Shown: positions 10,131-19,967, counted from the stretch's first letter. The stretch: 64,000 nt of DNA from Blastocladiella emersonii ATCC 22665 (GCA_025594325.1 JANHCV010000011.1:62001-126000), one strand, 5' to 3'. Made by a program: numbers and translations. The notes: a model not told the origin generated them from the letters alone.

Positions 10131-10835
10131 CTCACGCGCAAGGAGGTGGACGAGGCCATCGCTGCTTCGCCCCGCCACAACGCCCTTGACCTCGCGCCCC
10201 GCCCGAACCAGTCGCTTGTGCTGACGCCCGCCGGCCACGACTTCTTCTCGTACGGCGCTGTCCCCGCTGTTCCCGCAACGCCTCGTATGGGCGTTGTGTC
10301 GCCCGACCTCGCGACGCCCGCCGCCGCCATGCACGGCGGTATGGGCGCCAACTTTGACCAGCAGCTCAACTGGGCCATGGGCACCGCAGTGTCGCTCATC
10401 AACGAGGTGGCGCAGCGCGTCCGCTCGCGCAACAGCCAGAACGGCCGCCGCGAGTAAGGCGAGCACAAACGCGCGGCGCCCCCTTCCATTTTTCCACCGC
10501 CTCATTTGTGACCTTCATTCCCTCCCCGTGTACCCTGCATACCAGTATACGCGATTCCCTTTTGTCAGATTATGCTTTCTCACCACAGCTCTCGCCAGGT
10601 AAGTCAAAGGTGAGCCGTGTCTCGCGTGCCTTGCACCACACGTGGCTGATCATCGCGACGCGTCTTCACGCGTTTTTCGCGCGTCTTCTCCGCCGAGCGT
10701 CATCACGCTCCGCGTTGTTCGAGGTCGCCCTGAGTGCTCATGACTGGAGGGACACGCCTTCTCGATCTGGGCGAGCGTGAGCTATTCAGAACCAAATTTA
10801 TGCAAGAGTGACATGAACAAAACCAACGCGCTCCT

Positions 10836-12065
10836 TCAAGCAGCAACGCGATGGACGACGTGGTAGATGCCCTGCACGTAGTGCTCGAGCAGCGGCGGGC
10901 GGCGATTAAAGTACTGCGAGATCTCGTTGGGATAGATGCAGTTCCGCATGTTTGTGAGGATCACGGCGACGCGATGGTATAAAGCGATGGGCGAGTGGCG
11001 GACACGCAGCAGGCGGTGGTTGTCGAGGTTTAGAAACTGGTTTGTTGTCATGCCAAACGACCACTTGACCGTGACGCGGACACGAGAGAGGGACAAGTTG
11101 TACGCGCCCTGCTCCTGGGTCAAGTTCTCGCGGGCACCAGGGAATGGCGTGCATACCACATCGCTCGCGGTGTATCCCTTGTCGCCAAAGACGATGTACT
11201 GGATTCCAAGCGGCGTAGGCGGAAGCATGCGCAGTGCCTCCTGGAGTCGGCGTTTGGCGAGTACGCAACGGTCGTTTGTTGGACCCAGCTGCGCCTCACT
11301 AAAGTCAAGCGTGAGGCCGTTTGACGCGACCAGCGAGTAAAACTTGAGTGAGTGAATCTGCTTGTACGTGCTGTATACCGCGTGTTGCATGTCGTGATCG
11401 TCAGGTCGCGCGATCTTGCGCAGAGTGCCATCGATAAAGCCAATACAATTGTTCTGCGGCGCGCCCTTGGCCTGGATGGACGCGGCCGTGTCCTCAAGCA
11501 TGGCGGGCGTGAAGGCGCCTGGGTTGAAGTCCAGCAGGTGATCCCAGCGGTCGTGGAACTCGAGGAACAGGTCGTTGAGGATGCGCGAGAGTCGAGACTC
11601 GTCGTACGGGAAGAAGGCCTCGAGGTCAATGAGAGTACCTGGGTGCGCAAGTCGGCGCTGGATCAGGCAGATCGCTTCCACGCGGTCGAGACGTTTGCTG
11701 GGAAGGATCACCTTGGGCTCGGGGAAGACGACCTGGGCGAGGTAGACGATGTGTTGGGGGAAAAGGCGGAACTGATAGAAGCAGTCCTCAGGGGTGAACC
11801 GGCGCAGGTCGAAGCGGCCGCGAAAGCGAGTGCAATTGCGCGCCCTGATCGCGTAGAAGGCGTCGCGGTTCTCGATATTGACCGCGAGTTGGTGCTCGTA
11901 CAGGAGCTGAAGCTGCTCTGCTCAACGCTGTCCGTGAAGTTGAACAAGGCCGCGCAGCTGCAGCATGAGCTGCAAGACCTCAAGCAGGTCGCAGAGAGCT
12001 TCTAGGTCCTTGAGGTCAAGGTCGAGGTCCATTTCACCAAGTGCGAGAGCTCCATCAGCTGCCAT
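10836..12065 (-). pseudogene. Harbinger transposase (DDE_Tnp_4), inactivated
   Basis: ATG at 12065 opens a 410-codon frame to the stop at 10836, interrupted once by TGA at codon 48 (11922-11924); CGA to TGA would explain it. The usable frame after the TGA has a helical N-terminal region (FRLFPQHIVYLAQVV), then the DDE core: first Asp in GFIDGT (11430-11432), second Asp in VFGDKGY (11181-11183). The position of the third residue, normally the Glu of a VEW.FG motif, reads VKWSFG: Lys encoded at 11064-11066. The two lesions are shared by both arms. It would catalyse cut-and-paste movement of the element; as read it should not. Only a synonymous CTA/CTG difference separates the arms here (11031/53854). 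Confidence 0.85.
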
Positions 12066-12226
12066 TTTGTTTTATTAGGGGTGCGGGGGTGGAGAGGCGA
12101 GCGGGAAGCTCAAGGTCCAGGTCCGGGTCGCCACGATCTGGCGCGGTGAAAACCAGTTTTGGGCGGTCACGTGACCCAAAACCCGGGTTTCAAGTTGGGG
12201 ACCACGACTTCCGCAACTCCTCTATT

Positions 12227-12576
12227 GTTGAAACCACCACAGGAGGCTCCTACTGCTCCTCTCCATGCTAGCACGCTAGCCAATCAGTCCTGTTGCTGGT
12301 AAAAGGGCGCATCCACAACTGCTGCAGCCGGTCCTGCCAACCTTGGTGGGTCATTATCATCACCTTTTTGCACAAAGCTGGCTGGCGCTGCCAAGCCCTC
12401 CCCCCCCCCAACCATTGCTTTTCCTACAGTTTGGATCTGACGTGGCACCCAACATCAACTAAACAGGCGCCAAGAGTGATTCCCTTTTTCTTTCAGGACC
12501 TCCCGTGGCTGACAAGAATACTCACCTTTCCCTGCAAACTCAACCAAGGTATACCCCGAGGGGTTCGGCAAAACGT
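12227..12576. other. Gap before tRNA-Thr
   Basis: No gene seen; a short C run lies near 12402-12411. Mirror at 52309-52658. Confidence 0.5.
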
Positions 12577-12648
12577 TGCCGCCTGGGAGGATCGAACACC
12601 CGGCCTTTGCTTTACGAGAGCAACGCTCTACCACTGAGCTAAGGCGGC
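12577..12648 (-). tRNA. tRNA-Thr (anticodon CGT)
   Basis: A 72-nt cloverleaf on the minus strand. Acceptor GCCGCCT pairs with AGGCGGC, discriminator A. Stem TTGCT/AGCAA encloses CTCGTAA, anticodon CGT, which reads ACG. Box A TAGCTCAGTGG and box B GTTCGATCC are canonical. Confidence 0.95.
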
Positions 12649-13137
12649 CTGCGTTCTGGGAACTATTTAGCATTATATAGATAGTATAAGATTTTGAAGT
12701 TATCTGAACACAAAAGGTCGCGTCAAAGAGCGCGGTCAAGAGCAAGCACCTGCTGTAGGGATAGAAACGCTGTAGCGGATTTGTTTTTGTCCGATTCCCC
12801 AACATGGGGGAGCCTTTCCGCACGTGGTCTTGAGAGAGGGGAGGAGCGGAACTTGGATGACTGGGGGCAAGCAGGCAGAGAGCGGTGAGAGGCAGATGGT
12901 CAGTGCAAAGAACGAAAATAAAATGCTCAGGGAGAAGAATTGAGCTACCAAAAGGACTGACTTCTAAGAAAGTTCCTGCCAATTCCAGGAATTTCTGCAT
13001 AGCTGTAATTTAACCAGAACCTCCTCATCCAAACGCAAGGGCACTAGATGTTACTCCATCACCAGGATATACCCTCTACTCATGTGTGCCAAGAAAAAAT
13101 ATATTTCCAGTCTGGGTTTTAGTTAGTGCAACGTGGC
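12649..13137. other. Gap between tRNA-Thr and MITE
   Basis: No gene recognised. Mirror at 51748-52236. Confidence 0.5.
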
Positions 13138-13140
13138 AAT

Positions 13141-13448
13141 GGGTGTCAATCATAACCCCGTTTTTGAGCTGCGAAGAAAGCAGGAAGTTGCCGCGCAAGT
13201 GAAGGTGCTTGTTGCGCCATCACCTTGCTGCATTTTTACTTAGCTGGCTTCAACCAAGTGTGCGAGTTACAGGTTTGTTTAATAAAATGATTGCCAAGCA
13301 TTTATTTCACCCACCAAAAAAGTCCCAGCGCTGAAGCTGCGTTGCTCAGCGAAGGGGAGCTGATTTTCGCACGCGGGTGGGGCTGCAACCTGCGCTGCCG
13401 CTCACGTGGCACCTTACCTGCCTGAAAACGGGGTTTTGATTGACACCC
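13141..13448. mobile_element. 308-bp MITE
   Basis: Inverted ends GGGTGTCAATCATAACCCCG (13141-13160) and its complement with one difference (ending at 13448), extending over about 24 bp. The trinucleotide AAT flanks both sides (13138-13140 and 13449-13451). No coding capacity. The 3-bp duplication suggests PIF/Harbinger mobilisation, but the ends differ from those of the element at 9094-12223. Mirror at 51437-51744. Confidence 0.75.
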
Positions 13449-13451
13449 AAT

Positions 13452-14540
13452 GGCGTCCCCACTCCAACTTACAGCACTCTATAGGCCTGCGGATGCCGTG
13501 TCCAGCGCGACCCACCCTTCGCGTCCAACTTTGGCATCAGTTTGAACGTTCATGGCTGGCTGTCGGTTTCCCTTGTGCGCCAACTATTGCACCAGTTCCA
13601 AGGTTGTGAGTCGCCGTTGACCAGCTCAGACCACGTGGAATTGCGGACAAGATCAACTCATTCAAAGTCAAGGATCTCTTTCAGATTAGTCAAAGCGCGG
13701 CGTATCTCGCGATGGTTAATGTCTTGCAGCCAGGTGCAGCAGTGGGAGACATTGGTGCGCTTCCACTCCAGCACGCCACTCACCTCAAAACTGACTCAGC
13801 AGATCGCCTAGTCATACGAACAGTATAGGAATTTTCATCAGAGGCAGTGGAAACTAATGCATGGAGTTGGAGCGCTAGAGCTCGAGTTGGAGTCAGAGTG
13901 CATGAGGCAGAGATTGGAGCAGTCAGTTGGTGACGCGTCTCCCACTGCTGCGCCACCACCCTGCTGCGCCACCCGCTATGCCACCACCGTCCTGTTCAGA
14001 GCCTCGCGGCCAAATCAAGCTGGTCGTGGAGTCAGAGGCGCGAAACCGTCCAAGCTGGAGCTTTAATGCACTGAGTAGTAGCCAGAAGCGTTGGAAATGC
14101 GGAGGTAGAAGGGCGGATATTGGAGGGCTCAGCAACAGAGAGAACTGGAGTACTGGTGGTCAGAGCGGGAAGAGAGTAGTGTCAGAATTTTTTTCTTAGG
14201 GAGAGCCAAAGATATTGCCGGAAGTTGGACAGTCAGGGTTACAATCAAATTTGGAGAACAAGGGGTCGTAGCTTTGAGGTTGTAGCTGGAGTCGGAGGCG
14301 GGAGCATCACGTGGAGAACAGCACAAAGTTGAGTTTACTGATAGCCCAGCTTCAAGCCGAATTCAGTTTGGGAGAAACTCAGCCTACTGCTGAGAACATG
14401 CACAAACGAGTCGCGGCATGGAACACCAGCCATCAAGGGCTGCGAGCGGCTGAAGAATTAGTGGGAACGAAGCTGAGGTTTGCTCTCAAACTCTGGTACC
14501 GCGCTCGGCTGCCTGAGAAAAGTGAGGGACTCGAGTTGCG
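13452..14540. other. Stretch without a recognised gene
   Basis: Open frames here overlap and show no family. Some GAG-rich and TCC-rich wording, such as the GTTGGAG repeats around 13860-13925, suggests low complexity. Mirror at 50345-51433. Confidence 0.5.
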
Positions 14541-14542
14541 CG

Positions 14543-14703
14543 CGGGCCCTTTATATTTTTATTTTATTGTTATATTTTTCTTTTTCTTTTTTATTTTTCT
14601 TTTTATTTTTATTTTTATTTTTATTTTTATTTTTATTTTTTTTTATTTTTTTTTTTTTATTTTTTTTTTTTTTATTTTATTTTATTTTATTTTTTTTTTT
14701 TTT
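14543..14703. repeat. T-rich low-complexity tract
   Basis: About 160 bases of T runs broken by single A and C, including several ATTTTT units and a final run of 14 T (14690-14703). The mirror (50183-50343) has 13 A, one of only two length differences between the arms. Confidence 0.95.
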
Positions 14704-14715
14704 GGCCCGCTCCCT

Positions 14716-14795
14716 GTGCATTGCGGTGCTGCCGCTCACCCCTCATCCAGCTAACGCTTGAAGTCCAGTACTGGACTTTCCGCAACTCTTCTAGT
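14716..14795 (-). mobile_element. Harbinger-like transposon terminus, solo
   Basis: Read on the minus strand from 14795 it starts AGAAGAGTTGCGGAAAGTC and continues to CACCGCAATGCACAG, in the same order as the left end of the element at 9094 (AGAGAAGTTGCGGAAGTC, then CACCGCAATGCACAG). The internal part holds the palindrome AGTCCAGTACTGGACT. No matching opposite end was found, so it is either a fragment or an element whose other end has decayed into the T tract. Confidence 0.55.
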
Positions 14796-14967
14796 CAGCT
14801 GGAAGGAGGAAGTGGGGACAGGAAGCTGTCGCTCTCCCAACGCAATGCAATAAAATATACTCACTCATTTATGTAACCGCGCCCCACTACCTGAAACTGC
14901 TTGGGAGCGGAGCGTACCTTGCCCCTGCCAATTACCAGCACTTGGCTTGCCCTCTTGCCTGAGTTGC

Positions 14968-15903
14968 TCAATGGCTGCCCCGCCAAGATGGCTGCTGATC
15001 TGAGCTGCACAGCTTTTTTACTGGCAGGTGGAAAGCCTCTACTCTGCTTAGTGTGAAGTCTATGGCTTGAGCCTTACCAAGCATTTGTGCAGAGCCCAAT
15101 GTGGCACGCCAAAGTTGACAGCACCAGTAAAACTTGATGCAGCACACCAGGAGACCACACTGTTGCAGCATTGCATTTGCAACATTAAGGAAGCTGTGGC
15201 CAACACCTAACACATCACTGCCACCATGTGCAAGTAGGCCAGCCAATCTACACAAACCAGCTCTTAAACATTGACCTTCACAGCACATTGCGTTTGACAG
15301 TGCACTGAGCAGGTGATGGATGCCATACGGGTTGCAATGCATGAGCTGGGATGTTGTGTGGCCACACTTTTTGCTGACCCCACAAACGCTAAGGGAATCG
15401 CACCACTTACTTGTCTTGATGCTGCACAAGACTTCTGTGTATGAGATGGTCACGTGTAGCTGCAGATGGGATTCTTGCAGTGCCATGTGCAGCTGTGCAA
15501 GGGGGATCTGGGCAGTGAGTGAAGCCTGCAGCAAGCTTGCACACACAGTTGTCAAGCACAAAGCCTACCTCCACGCGCCTGCCATGGAGCAGGAAGTGTA
15601 CTGCACCAAATTGGCAGACAGGGTATGGGTAAAGGTCAGGGTTCCAGGGGTGGTTGGATGGGCAAGTATTACGTGGCAAAATAAATGATCATCTTCCACA
15701 AGGACCAGGCGGATTGCCCCTCTGGTTGAAGTAGTTCCAGACACAAACACAAGCACAAACACATGTGTGCAAGACAAGACACCAGTGGCATCACATTCAC
15801 ATGCGCCACAGTTCAGATGGCTGCATTGCTCCATGAAACAGTAGAGAGTGGCAAAGAAGGCAGCACAACAACCACCTTGATGAAGCTGGCAGAGTAGGTA
15901 CAC
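14968..15903 (-). other. Uncertain 312-codon open frame with one TAG
   Basis: Two consecutive stretches in one frame (15565-15903 and 14968-15561) are separated only by TAG at 15562-15564. The translation is rich in Cys, Leu and His and contains no motif I recognise. Third positions are not strongly GC-biased, unlike the transposon genes, and an opposing frame of 122 codons overlaps it (15320-15688), so it may be chance or a decayed gene. Confidence 0.3.
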
Positions 15904-16223
15904 CTGTGATCATGCCTGTGGTTCCTATTCCTTTCTTGTATGACGTTCTGGATGACAACAGGATGGAAACAATGACTGACAGGAGCGAATGAGAGGCGAC
16001 CAATTAAGGCGGTGGTCAAAAACCGTCACAGCGGAAGTAGGTATTGTTTGTGCTGCAAGCAATTGGATAGAACCTGTCACTGCAATCCAGAAAAGCACAT
16101 ATTTACCCAACACACACACATCTTGCCGTGTCGGCGAAAGATACACTTACGCTAGCTTCCTTCAATAAATAGAGGGTTTAAAGGCAGGCAGTTGCAAAAA
16201 CACATCTTGGTGGGCGGCAAAAG
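15904..16223. other. Gap before tRNA-Ala
   Basis: Nothing recognised. Mirror at 48663-48982. Confidence 0.5.
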
Positions 16224-16295
16224 TGGAGGAGCCGAGGATCGAACTCGGGGCCTCTCGCATGCGAAGCGAGCGCTCTACCACTGAGCTACACCCCC
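16224..16295 (-). tRNA. tRNA-Ala (anticodon CGC)
   Basis: A 72-nt cloverleaf on the minus strand: acceptor GGGGGTG with CTCCTCC (one G-T pair, one T-T mismatch), stem CTCGC/GCGAG around TTCGCAT, anticodon CGC, which reads GCG. Box A TAGCTCAGTGG and box B GTTCGATCC are canonical. Confidence 0.93.
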
Positions 16296-16314
16296 TCTTG
16301 TTTAACTCCTCAAT

Positions 16315-17352
16315 AGAGGATTTCGACAAGTCTCGGGCGGGGCAATAAATGCGTCCAATAAAGCGACGCATTACAGGGCGCATCGGGGACTTTGGCCCTG
16401 CAGTCCCGGGCCCAAGCAGCAATACACGCTCCTGATTTAGCACCTGATGAAGCGCTCTCTGGGCCCTGCCCTGCACTGCACACTGCCCACCTCGCTCCAC
16501 CGCGCCTGCACGACTGTCCACCCTGCGCTTCCCCCTCTTTGACCACAAACGCTAACCTCACAAAAATATGAGGCTCAGGACGGAGCGGCTAGACGTGCAG
16601 CTGTTGCATGGACTGCGGCAGATAGGAGCTTCTCCCTGCAGTAAGCCTGAGGCTGCACAGCGCCTCTCTCCCTGTTGCTTAGCAAGGAGCGCGACGGCTG
16701 AGGCAGCGCAGGCAATGAGTAGAAATGTATGAACGTGTACAAGGGACATGATATCCAGCACACAATCAACTGAGAACAACTGAACAGGATTGCTGCTGCG
16801 CTAGTCATAGCCGAGCAGCGTCACGAGAGCATCACGCTTGCCAGCTGAGACAGTGCGAGTTCCAAGCGCAGCATATAGTACACCATCACGGCCATGATTG
16901 CGTACAGACGTCAAAATCCACCCTTGGGCGCGCTGCAGGCCAACACCCGAGCCTTGTCAACCACGCTGGACAGGCGGTGGCCGCGTAGCTGGCTAGACAC
17001 CACACTGAGTATAAGGACTCGCCCTTGTGGCTACCACGCAGCAAGCAGCGGGCCATGGGATGTCATATGCCGCGTGACACCATGGTCGCAGGCGGCGTAC
17101 AAGGCCCAAGGTCGCTTCTGCAAGACCATGTGTGTGTTGCTGTCAAGCCAACGTCTGTGGCACAAAGCGGTGTGGTGCACATTAGCCCTGCCAGCAAAGA
17201 ATGGCGCAAAATAACAGCATGTGCACGTTGGACAGCCAGAGGTGAAGTGAAAGGTGCAGTGGATGGGCCAGCGCATGACTGGTGTGGTGGTGGAGTGTCA
17301 CAGGCTGAGTCCCAGAGGTCAACTCCCTGGCTGCGACTTTTGTAACTCCTCT
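16315..17352. mobile_element. Possible 1,038-bp non-autonomous Harbinger-like element
   Basis: The left end AGAGGATTTCGACAAGTC and the right end, read on the minus strand, AGAGGAGTTACAAAAGTC are similar to each other and to the Harbinger ends at 9094/12223. AAT directly flanks both ends (16312-16314, 17353-17355). No coding sequence inside. It sits 19 bp from tRNA-Ala. Mirror at 47534-48571. Confidence 0.5.
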
Positions 17353-17355
17353 AAT

Positions 17356-18120
17356 AGGGTTACGCCAATGGAGTTTAAAGTCTTTTCAACTATGCTTCAC
17401 GTCCTACAAAGCTACAAAGCCAGTCCAGTCACTGGAAATAGTTGACAGATCAGCAGTGCGTTGTGAGCAAGATGCAGAATTATTTACAACCTTGTGACAT
17501 GCCCTGACAAACGCATCACCTAGCGCCTACCCCCAATGCAAAACCTTTGCCTCCCACTCCCTTCCTTTCTGGCTGGCCCAGTTGTCTATAGGCAGTATCC
17601 TCCTGTCCTCCTGCTTTGTAGGCAACGTGGCCTGCCCCAGCCATATCAACACCAGGCTGGAACGCCCTCATGTAGCTATATCATGCACTAAACTTAACCT
17701 TGTAAAGTACCTTTTCTAGTATAGGAAAATGTACTTATCACACATGACCAGGGCAAAAAATATATATGCAAATGTGGTCACGCAAACTAAGGCCTGATTC
17801 TACCATGGTTTGTGAACTTGGCCCATCCCCCCACTTAATCCTGACCTTGACCTTGACATTGGCCAGAGCAACTGGGCTTAAGCTCACTGAGCATGTGATT
17901 GAAGCCAACCTCAGGGCGTTGGTGCCTGTTAAGCACTGAACTTTAATTCATTGCAAACCTGGGACCTTGCATATTGATGGAGAGAATATCCAAGGCTTCA
18001 TCATTTTTCACTCTATTGAGTAGTGAATGGCCTGCAGGTCAGCCTGGGCAGCAGCTTCAGGTCCAATTGTTTACAAAACGTTGCGCTAGATTTATCTTCA
18101 CTTGATGATGCGCAAGTTTA
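17356..18120. other. Stretch without a recognised gene
   Basis: A relatively AT-rich stretch with no gene or repeat recognised. Mirror at 46766-47530. Confidence 0.5.
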
Positions 18121-18497
18121 GTGCTGCTAATCGTTGGCCGAAGTAATGACCAATTAGGGGTGCTGAGGAGCGAGCGAGCAATTCACAAATTGATGCGCAA
18201 ATTTTCAAAATTGTTGTGCTGGGCTCAACCCCAGTGGTCTCCCCGAAAAAAACCTGGTCCACGTGATTTGGTGGACGCGGCCCTAGCGACCAGTCACCTG
18301 ACCCCACCCAAAGCTCGATTTCCTTTGCGCCTCACCACGAAGTCGCTGCACGGGCTGCGCGTTGCTCATGTCCATCTCCTAAGAGATCCGGACGTTCTTA
18401 CACATGGAGCAACGTTGACGCAGTCTAATGAAGATCGCCGCGACGCAAAAAGGCGCGCGAAGCGCGCAGCGTGGGCTGAAGCTCAGGTCGCCACTGG
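18121..18497 (+). pseudogene. Open frame interrupted by the retrotransposon, 5' part
   Basis: An open frame reaching the 5' target duplication; across the empty site (one ACTGG removed) it continues in phase into 23945-24197, giving about 210 codons. Residues near the break are strongly charged (EDRRDAKRRAKRAAWAEAQ), helix-like. A GTGAGT near 24145 could be a 5' splice site, so the original gene may have continued. Family unknown; the start is not fixed. It may be a host gene or an older mobile element. Confidence 0.45.
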
Positions 18498-18649
18498 TGT
18501 CACGTGCGCGTTTGGCACGTGCGCTGTGACGTCTCGGATTGTTGAGCCGCCGCTCGCTCGCACTTTGTTCTCGCTCCCTGCTGTTCAACCACATACATCC
18601 TCGTTTGCTAGTCATTGTGTATTCGGCCCTCCCCGGGCGCTCCGTTACA
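18498..18649 (+). repeat. 5' LTR of the chromovirus
   Basis: 152 bp, TG...CA, preceded by target duplication ACTGG (18493-18497). It differs from the 3' LTR at five of 152 positions, three of them CpG-to-TpG type. It contains GCTGTTCAA (18580-18588), complementary to the sequence just after the LTR, suggesting the transcript 5' end lies here. Confidence 0.95.
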
Positions 18650-18651
18650 CT

Positions 18652-18660
18652 TTGAACAGC
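18652..18660 (+). promoter_or_regulatory. Putative self-priming primer-binding site
   Basis: TTGAACAGC, two bases after the LTR, is perfectly complementary to GCTGTTCAA inside the LTR (18580-18588) and shows no TGG start typical of tRNA-primed elements. Tf1-type elements prime reverse transcription by folding the 5' end of their own RNA onto such a site; that mechanism is inferred here. Confidence 0.6.
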
Positions 18661-18680
18661 CTACCCAGTCGGCTCACACC

Positions 18681-19967
18681 ATGAGCTACTCGAACAGGGC
18701 CGCTCAACAGATCGTCGGCGACTGCCCTGTGCTTGCGGAACTCACGCCCGTGCACGTCAAGTTCATGCAGCAGTCGCTCGCGCAGAAGAACCTCAACCCC
18801 GTCCAGGCCGTGTGCATGCTGGCGATGCAGGTTGGCAACCTCAAGTCAGAGCTGCAGCAGCAGCAGGCGACCGTCGTGGAGACGGCGGCGCAGTACAACC
18901 AGATCCAGCAACAACTCGCAGCGGCGCAGCAGCAGGCGCAGGCGGCCGAGGCGGCTCGCACCAAGGCGGTGATTGAGTCGGGCAAGCAGCGCACCAAGGC
19001 GGACGGCGTGCGCGACATGCTCGACCGCGCGCAGGGCCAGCTGACTGCCGAGCTGGCCAAGTCGGTCAAGTCCTGGAACAAGATTGACGAGCTGCACGCC
19101 GCGCTGCTCGCGCTGCACCAGGAGAACACCAAGCGGCGCCCTGACGACTCGCAGCTGTCCAAGGCCACCACGGACCTGCTGACGGCCATGGGCAGCATTG
19201 ACAGTGAGAAGATGTCGCTCAAGGTGGGCCTCAAGCAGTACTTGTCCGCCATCCAGTACTCGCCCGGCGCCGACGAGGCTTACAAGATCCGGCGGTTCCA
19301 GGTCATGCTCTCGGGCAAGGCCAAGAAGACAGTCGGCGCGGCGTTCCACAGGCGTGCAGACTGGGCCGACAACGGCAAGTCGTTTGAGGCGTTTGCCAAG
19401 ACCGTGCGCACGCTGCTGCCGCCCAACAAGCTTCCGCGCGTGTACTTCCAGGAGTTCATGGACCTCAAGTACGTCCGCGGCACGCATGCGGCCGGCACAA
19501 TCATTGACAAGTACCGCCGCCTCATGGCCATGTCGGGAGACATGGTCTCAGAGCAGCTGAGCCGCAAGCACTCCCGCACCGTGGTGCACCCGGCCGTCAC
19601 GCTGGGCGGCAACGCGCAGTTCAACGCCGCGTACGAGGCCAAGGACTTTGAGGGCATGGTCGCGGCCTTTGCGGCCAACGAGGCGTCCGAGGAGTACTTG
19701 ATGCCAGTCGCGCCGCGCCCGTCATTCGCGGCGGCTCAGCCGTCATTCGCGGTCCCGCACCAGGTCGAGGAGTACGCCGGCGAGCCCATGGACATCGGCG
19801 CCGTCACCGCGCGCTGCCCAGGCCAGCACCAGCGTCTTCCGTCGGTGGCGCTGCCACAGCAGTTGCAGCCGAGGCCCCCGGCGGGGTGCTGGACGTGCGG
19901 CGAGATGGGGCACATTGCGCGCCGCTGCCCAAAGAAGCAGGAGTCGGGAAATGGCGGTCGGGCGTAG
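18681..19967 (+). CDS. gag: Gag protein of the chromovirus
   Basis: 428 residues from ATG 18681, the first ATG after the leader. The N-terminal third is a long Gln/Ala-rich helix, probably coiled coil (roughly residues 50-110). A retrotransposon capsid-like region follows (FQVMLSGKAKKTVGAAFHRR ... YFQEFMDLKY, about residues 205-275). Near the C-terminus is one zinc knuckle CWTCGEMGHIARRC (CX2CX4HX4C), which binds nucleic acid. Gag would form the virus-like particle that packages the element RNA. The frame is intact. The last 82 nt overlap the pol frame, with a slippery heptamer at 19946-19952 shortly before the stop. Confidence 0.93.
   Translation: MSYSNRAAQQIVGDCPVLAELTPVHVKFMQQSLAQKNLNPVQAVCMLAMQVGNLKSELQQQQATVVETAAQYNQIQQQLAAAQQQAQAAEAARTKAVIESGKQRTKADGVRDMLDRAQGQLTAELAKSVKSWNKIDELHAALLALHQENTKRRPDDSQLSKATTDLLTAMGSIDSEKMSLKVGLKQYLSAIQYSPGADEAYKIRRFQVMLSGKAKKTVGAAFHRRADWADNGKSFEAFAKTVRTLLPPNKLPRVYFQEFMDLKYVRGTHAAGTIIDKYRRLMAMSGDMVSEQLSRKHSRTVVHPAVTLGGNAQFNAAYEAKDFEGMVAAFAANEASEEYLMPVAPRPSFAAAQPSFAVPHQVEEYAGEPMDIGAVTARCPGQHQRLPSVALPQQLQPRPPAGCWTCGEMGHIARRCPKKQESGNGGRA
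19946..19952 (+). promoter_or_regulatory. Slippery heptamer for -1 gag-pol frameshift
   Basis: GGGAAAT, read as G GGA AAT in the gag frame, fits the X XXY YYZ rule exactly, lies five codons before the gag stop, and a -1 slip leads directly into the pol frame (AAA TGG CGG ...). The downstream sequence is GC-rich enough for a stimulatory stem, which I did not fold. Confidence 0.7.

Larger units (their letters stand above)
9419..10457 (+). pseudogene. Harbinger accessory gene, spliced, with one frame break
   Basis: Starts at ATG 9419 with a KRRRR basic patch (possible nuclear signal) and an Ala/Thr-rich stretch. GT-AG introns at 9877-9936 (60 nt) and 10066-10130 (65 nt), both phase 0 and both with an ACTGAC branch-like site, join the exons to a stop at 10457. 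About 300 residues are expected, with an Ala/Lys-rich helical segment (ANYKEYKKEVAAKK) in exon 2. The frame slips by one base around 9712-9722 in both arms; a 68-nt third intron (9692-9759) would also restore it. Autonomous Harbinger elements usually encode a Myb-like DNA-binding partner of the transposase, but I see no tryptophan-spaced Myb repeat, so only the position argues for that role. Confidence 0.6.
9094..12223. mobile_element. Harbinger-type DNA transposon, two genes
   Basis: Terminal inverted repeats of about 34 bp, starting AGAGAAGTTGCGGAAGTCG at 9094 and AGAGGAGTTGCGGAAGTCG on the minus strand from 12223, one mismatch apart. The 3-bp direct repeat ATT flanks both ends (9091-9093, 12224-12226). 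Subterminal GTCCCCGACTTG motifs repeat near 9191 and 9236. Two convergent genes lie inside: an accessory gene (9419-10457, plus) and the transposase (10836-12065, minus), the usual two-gene layout of PIF/Harbinger elements. Confidence 0.88.

Noticed and set aside
9419-10457. Calling the accessory protein Myb-like
   Set aside because: Position fits, but no tryptophan-spaced helices are visible in the translation.
11352-12005. 217-codon plus-strand frame
   Set aside because: Antisense of the Harbinger transposase, which shows the real DDE motifs.
14311-14754. Phe-rich open frame
   Set aside because: Its length comes from the T-rich tract, whose length differs between arms and changes the frame.
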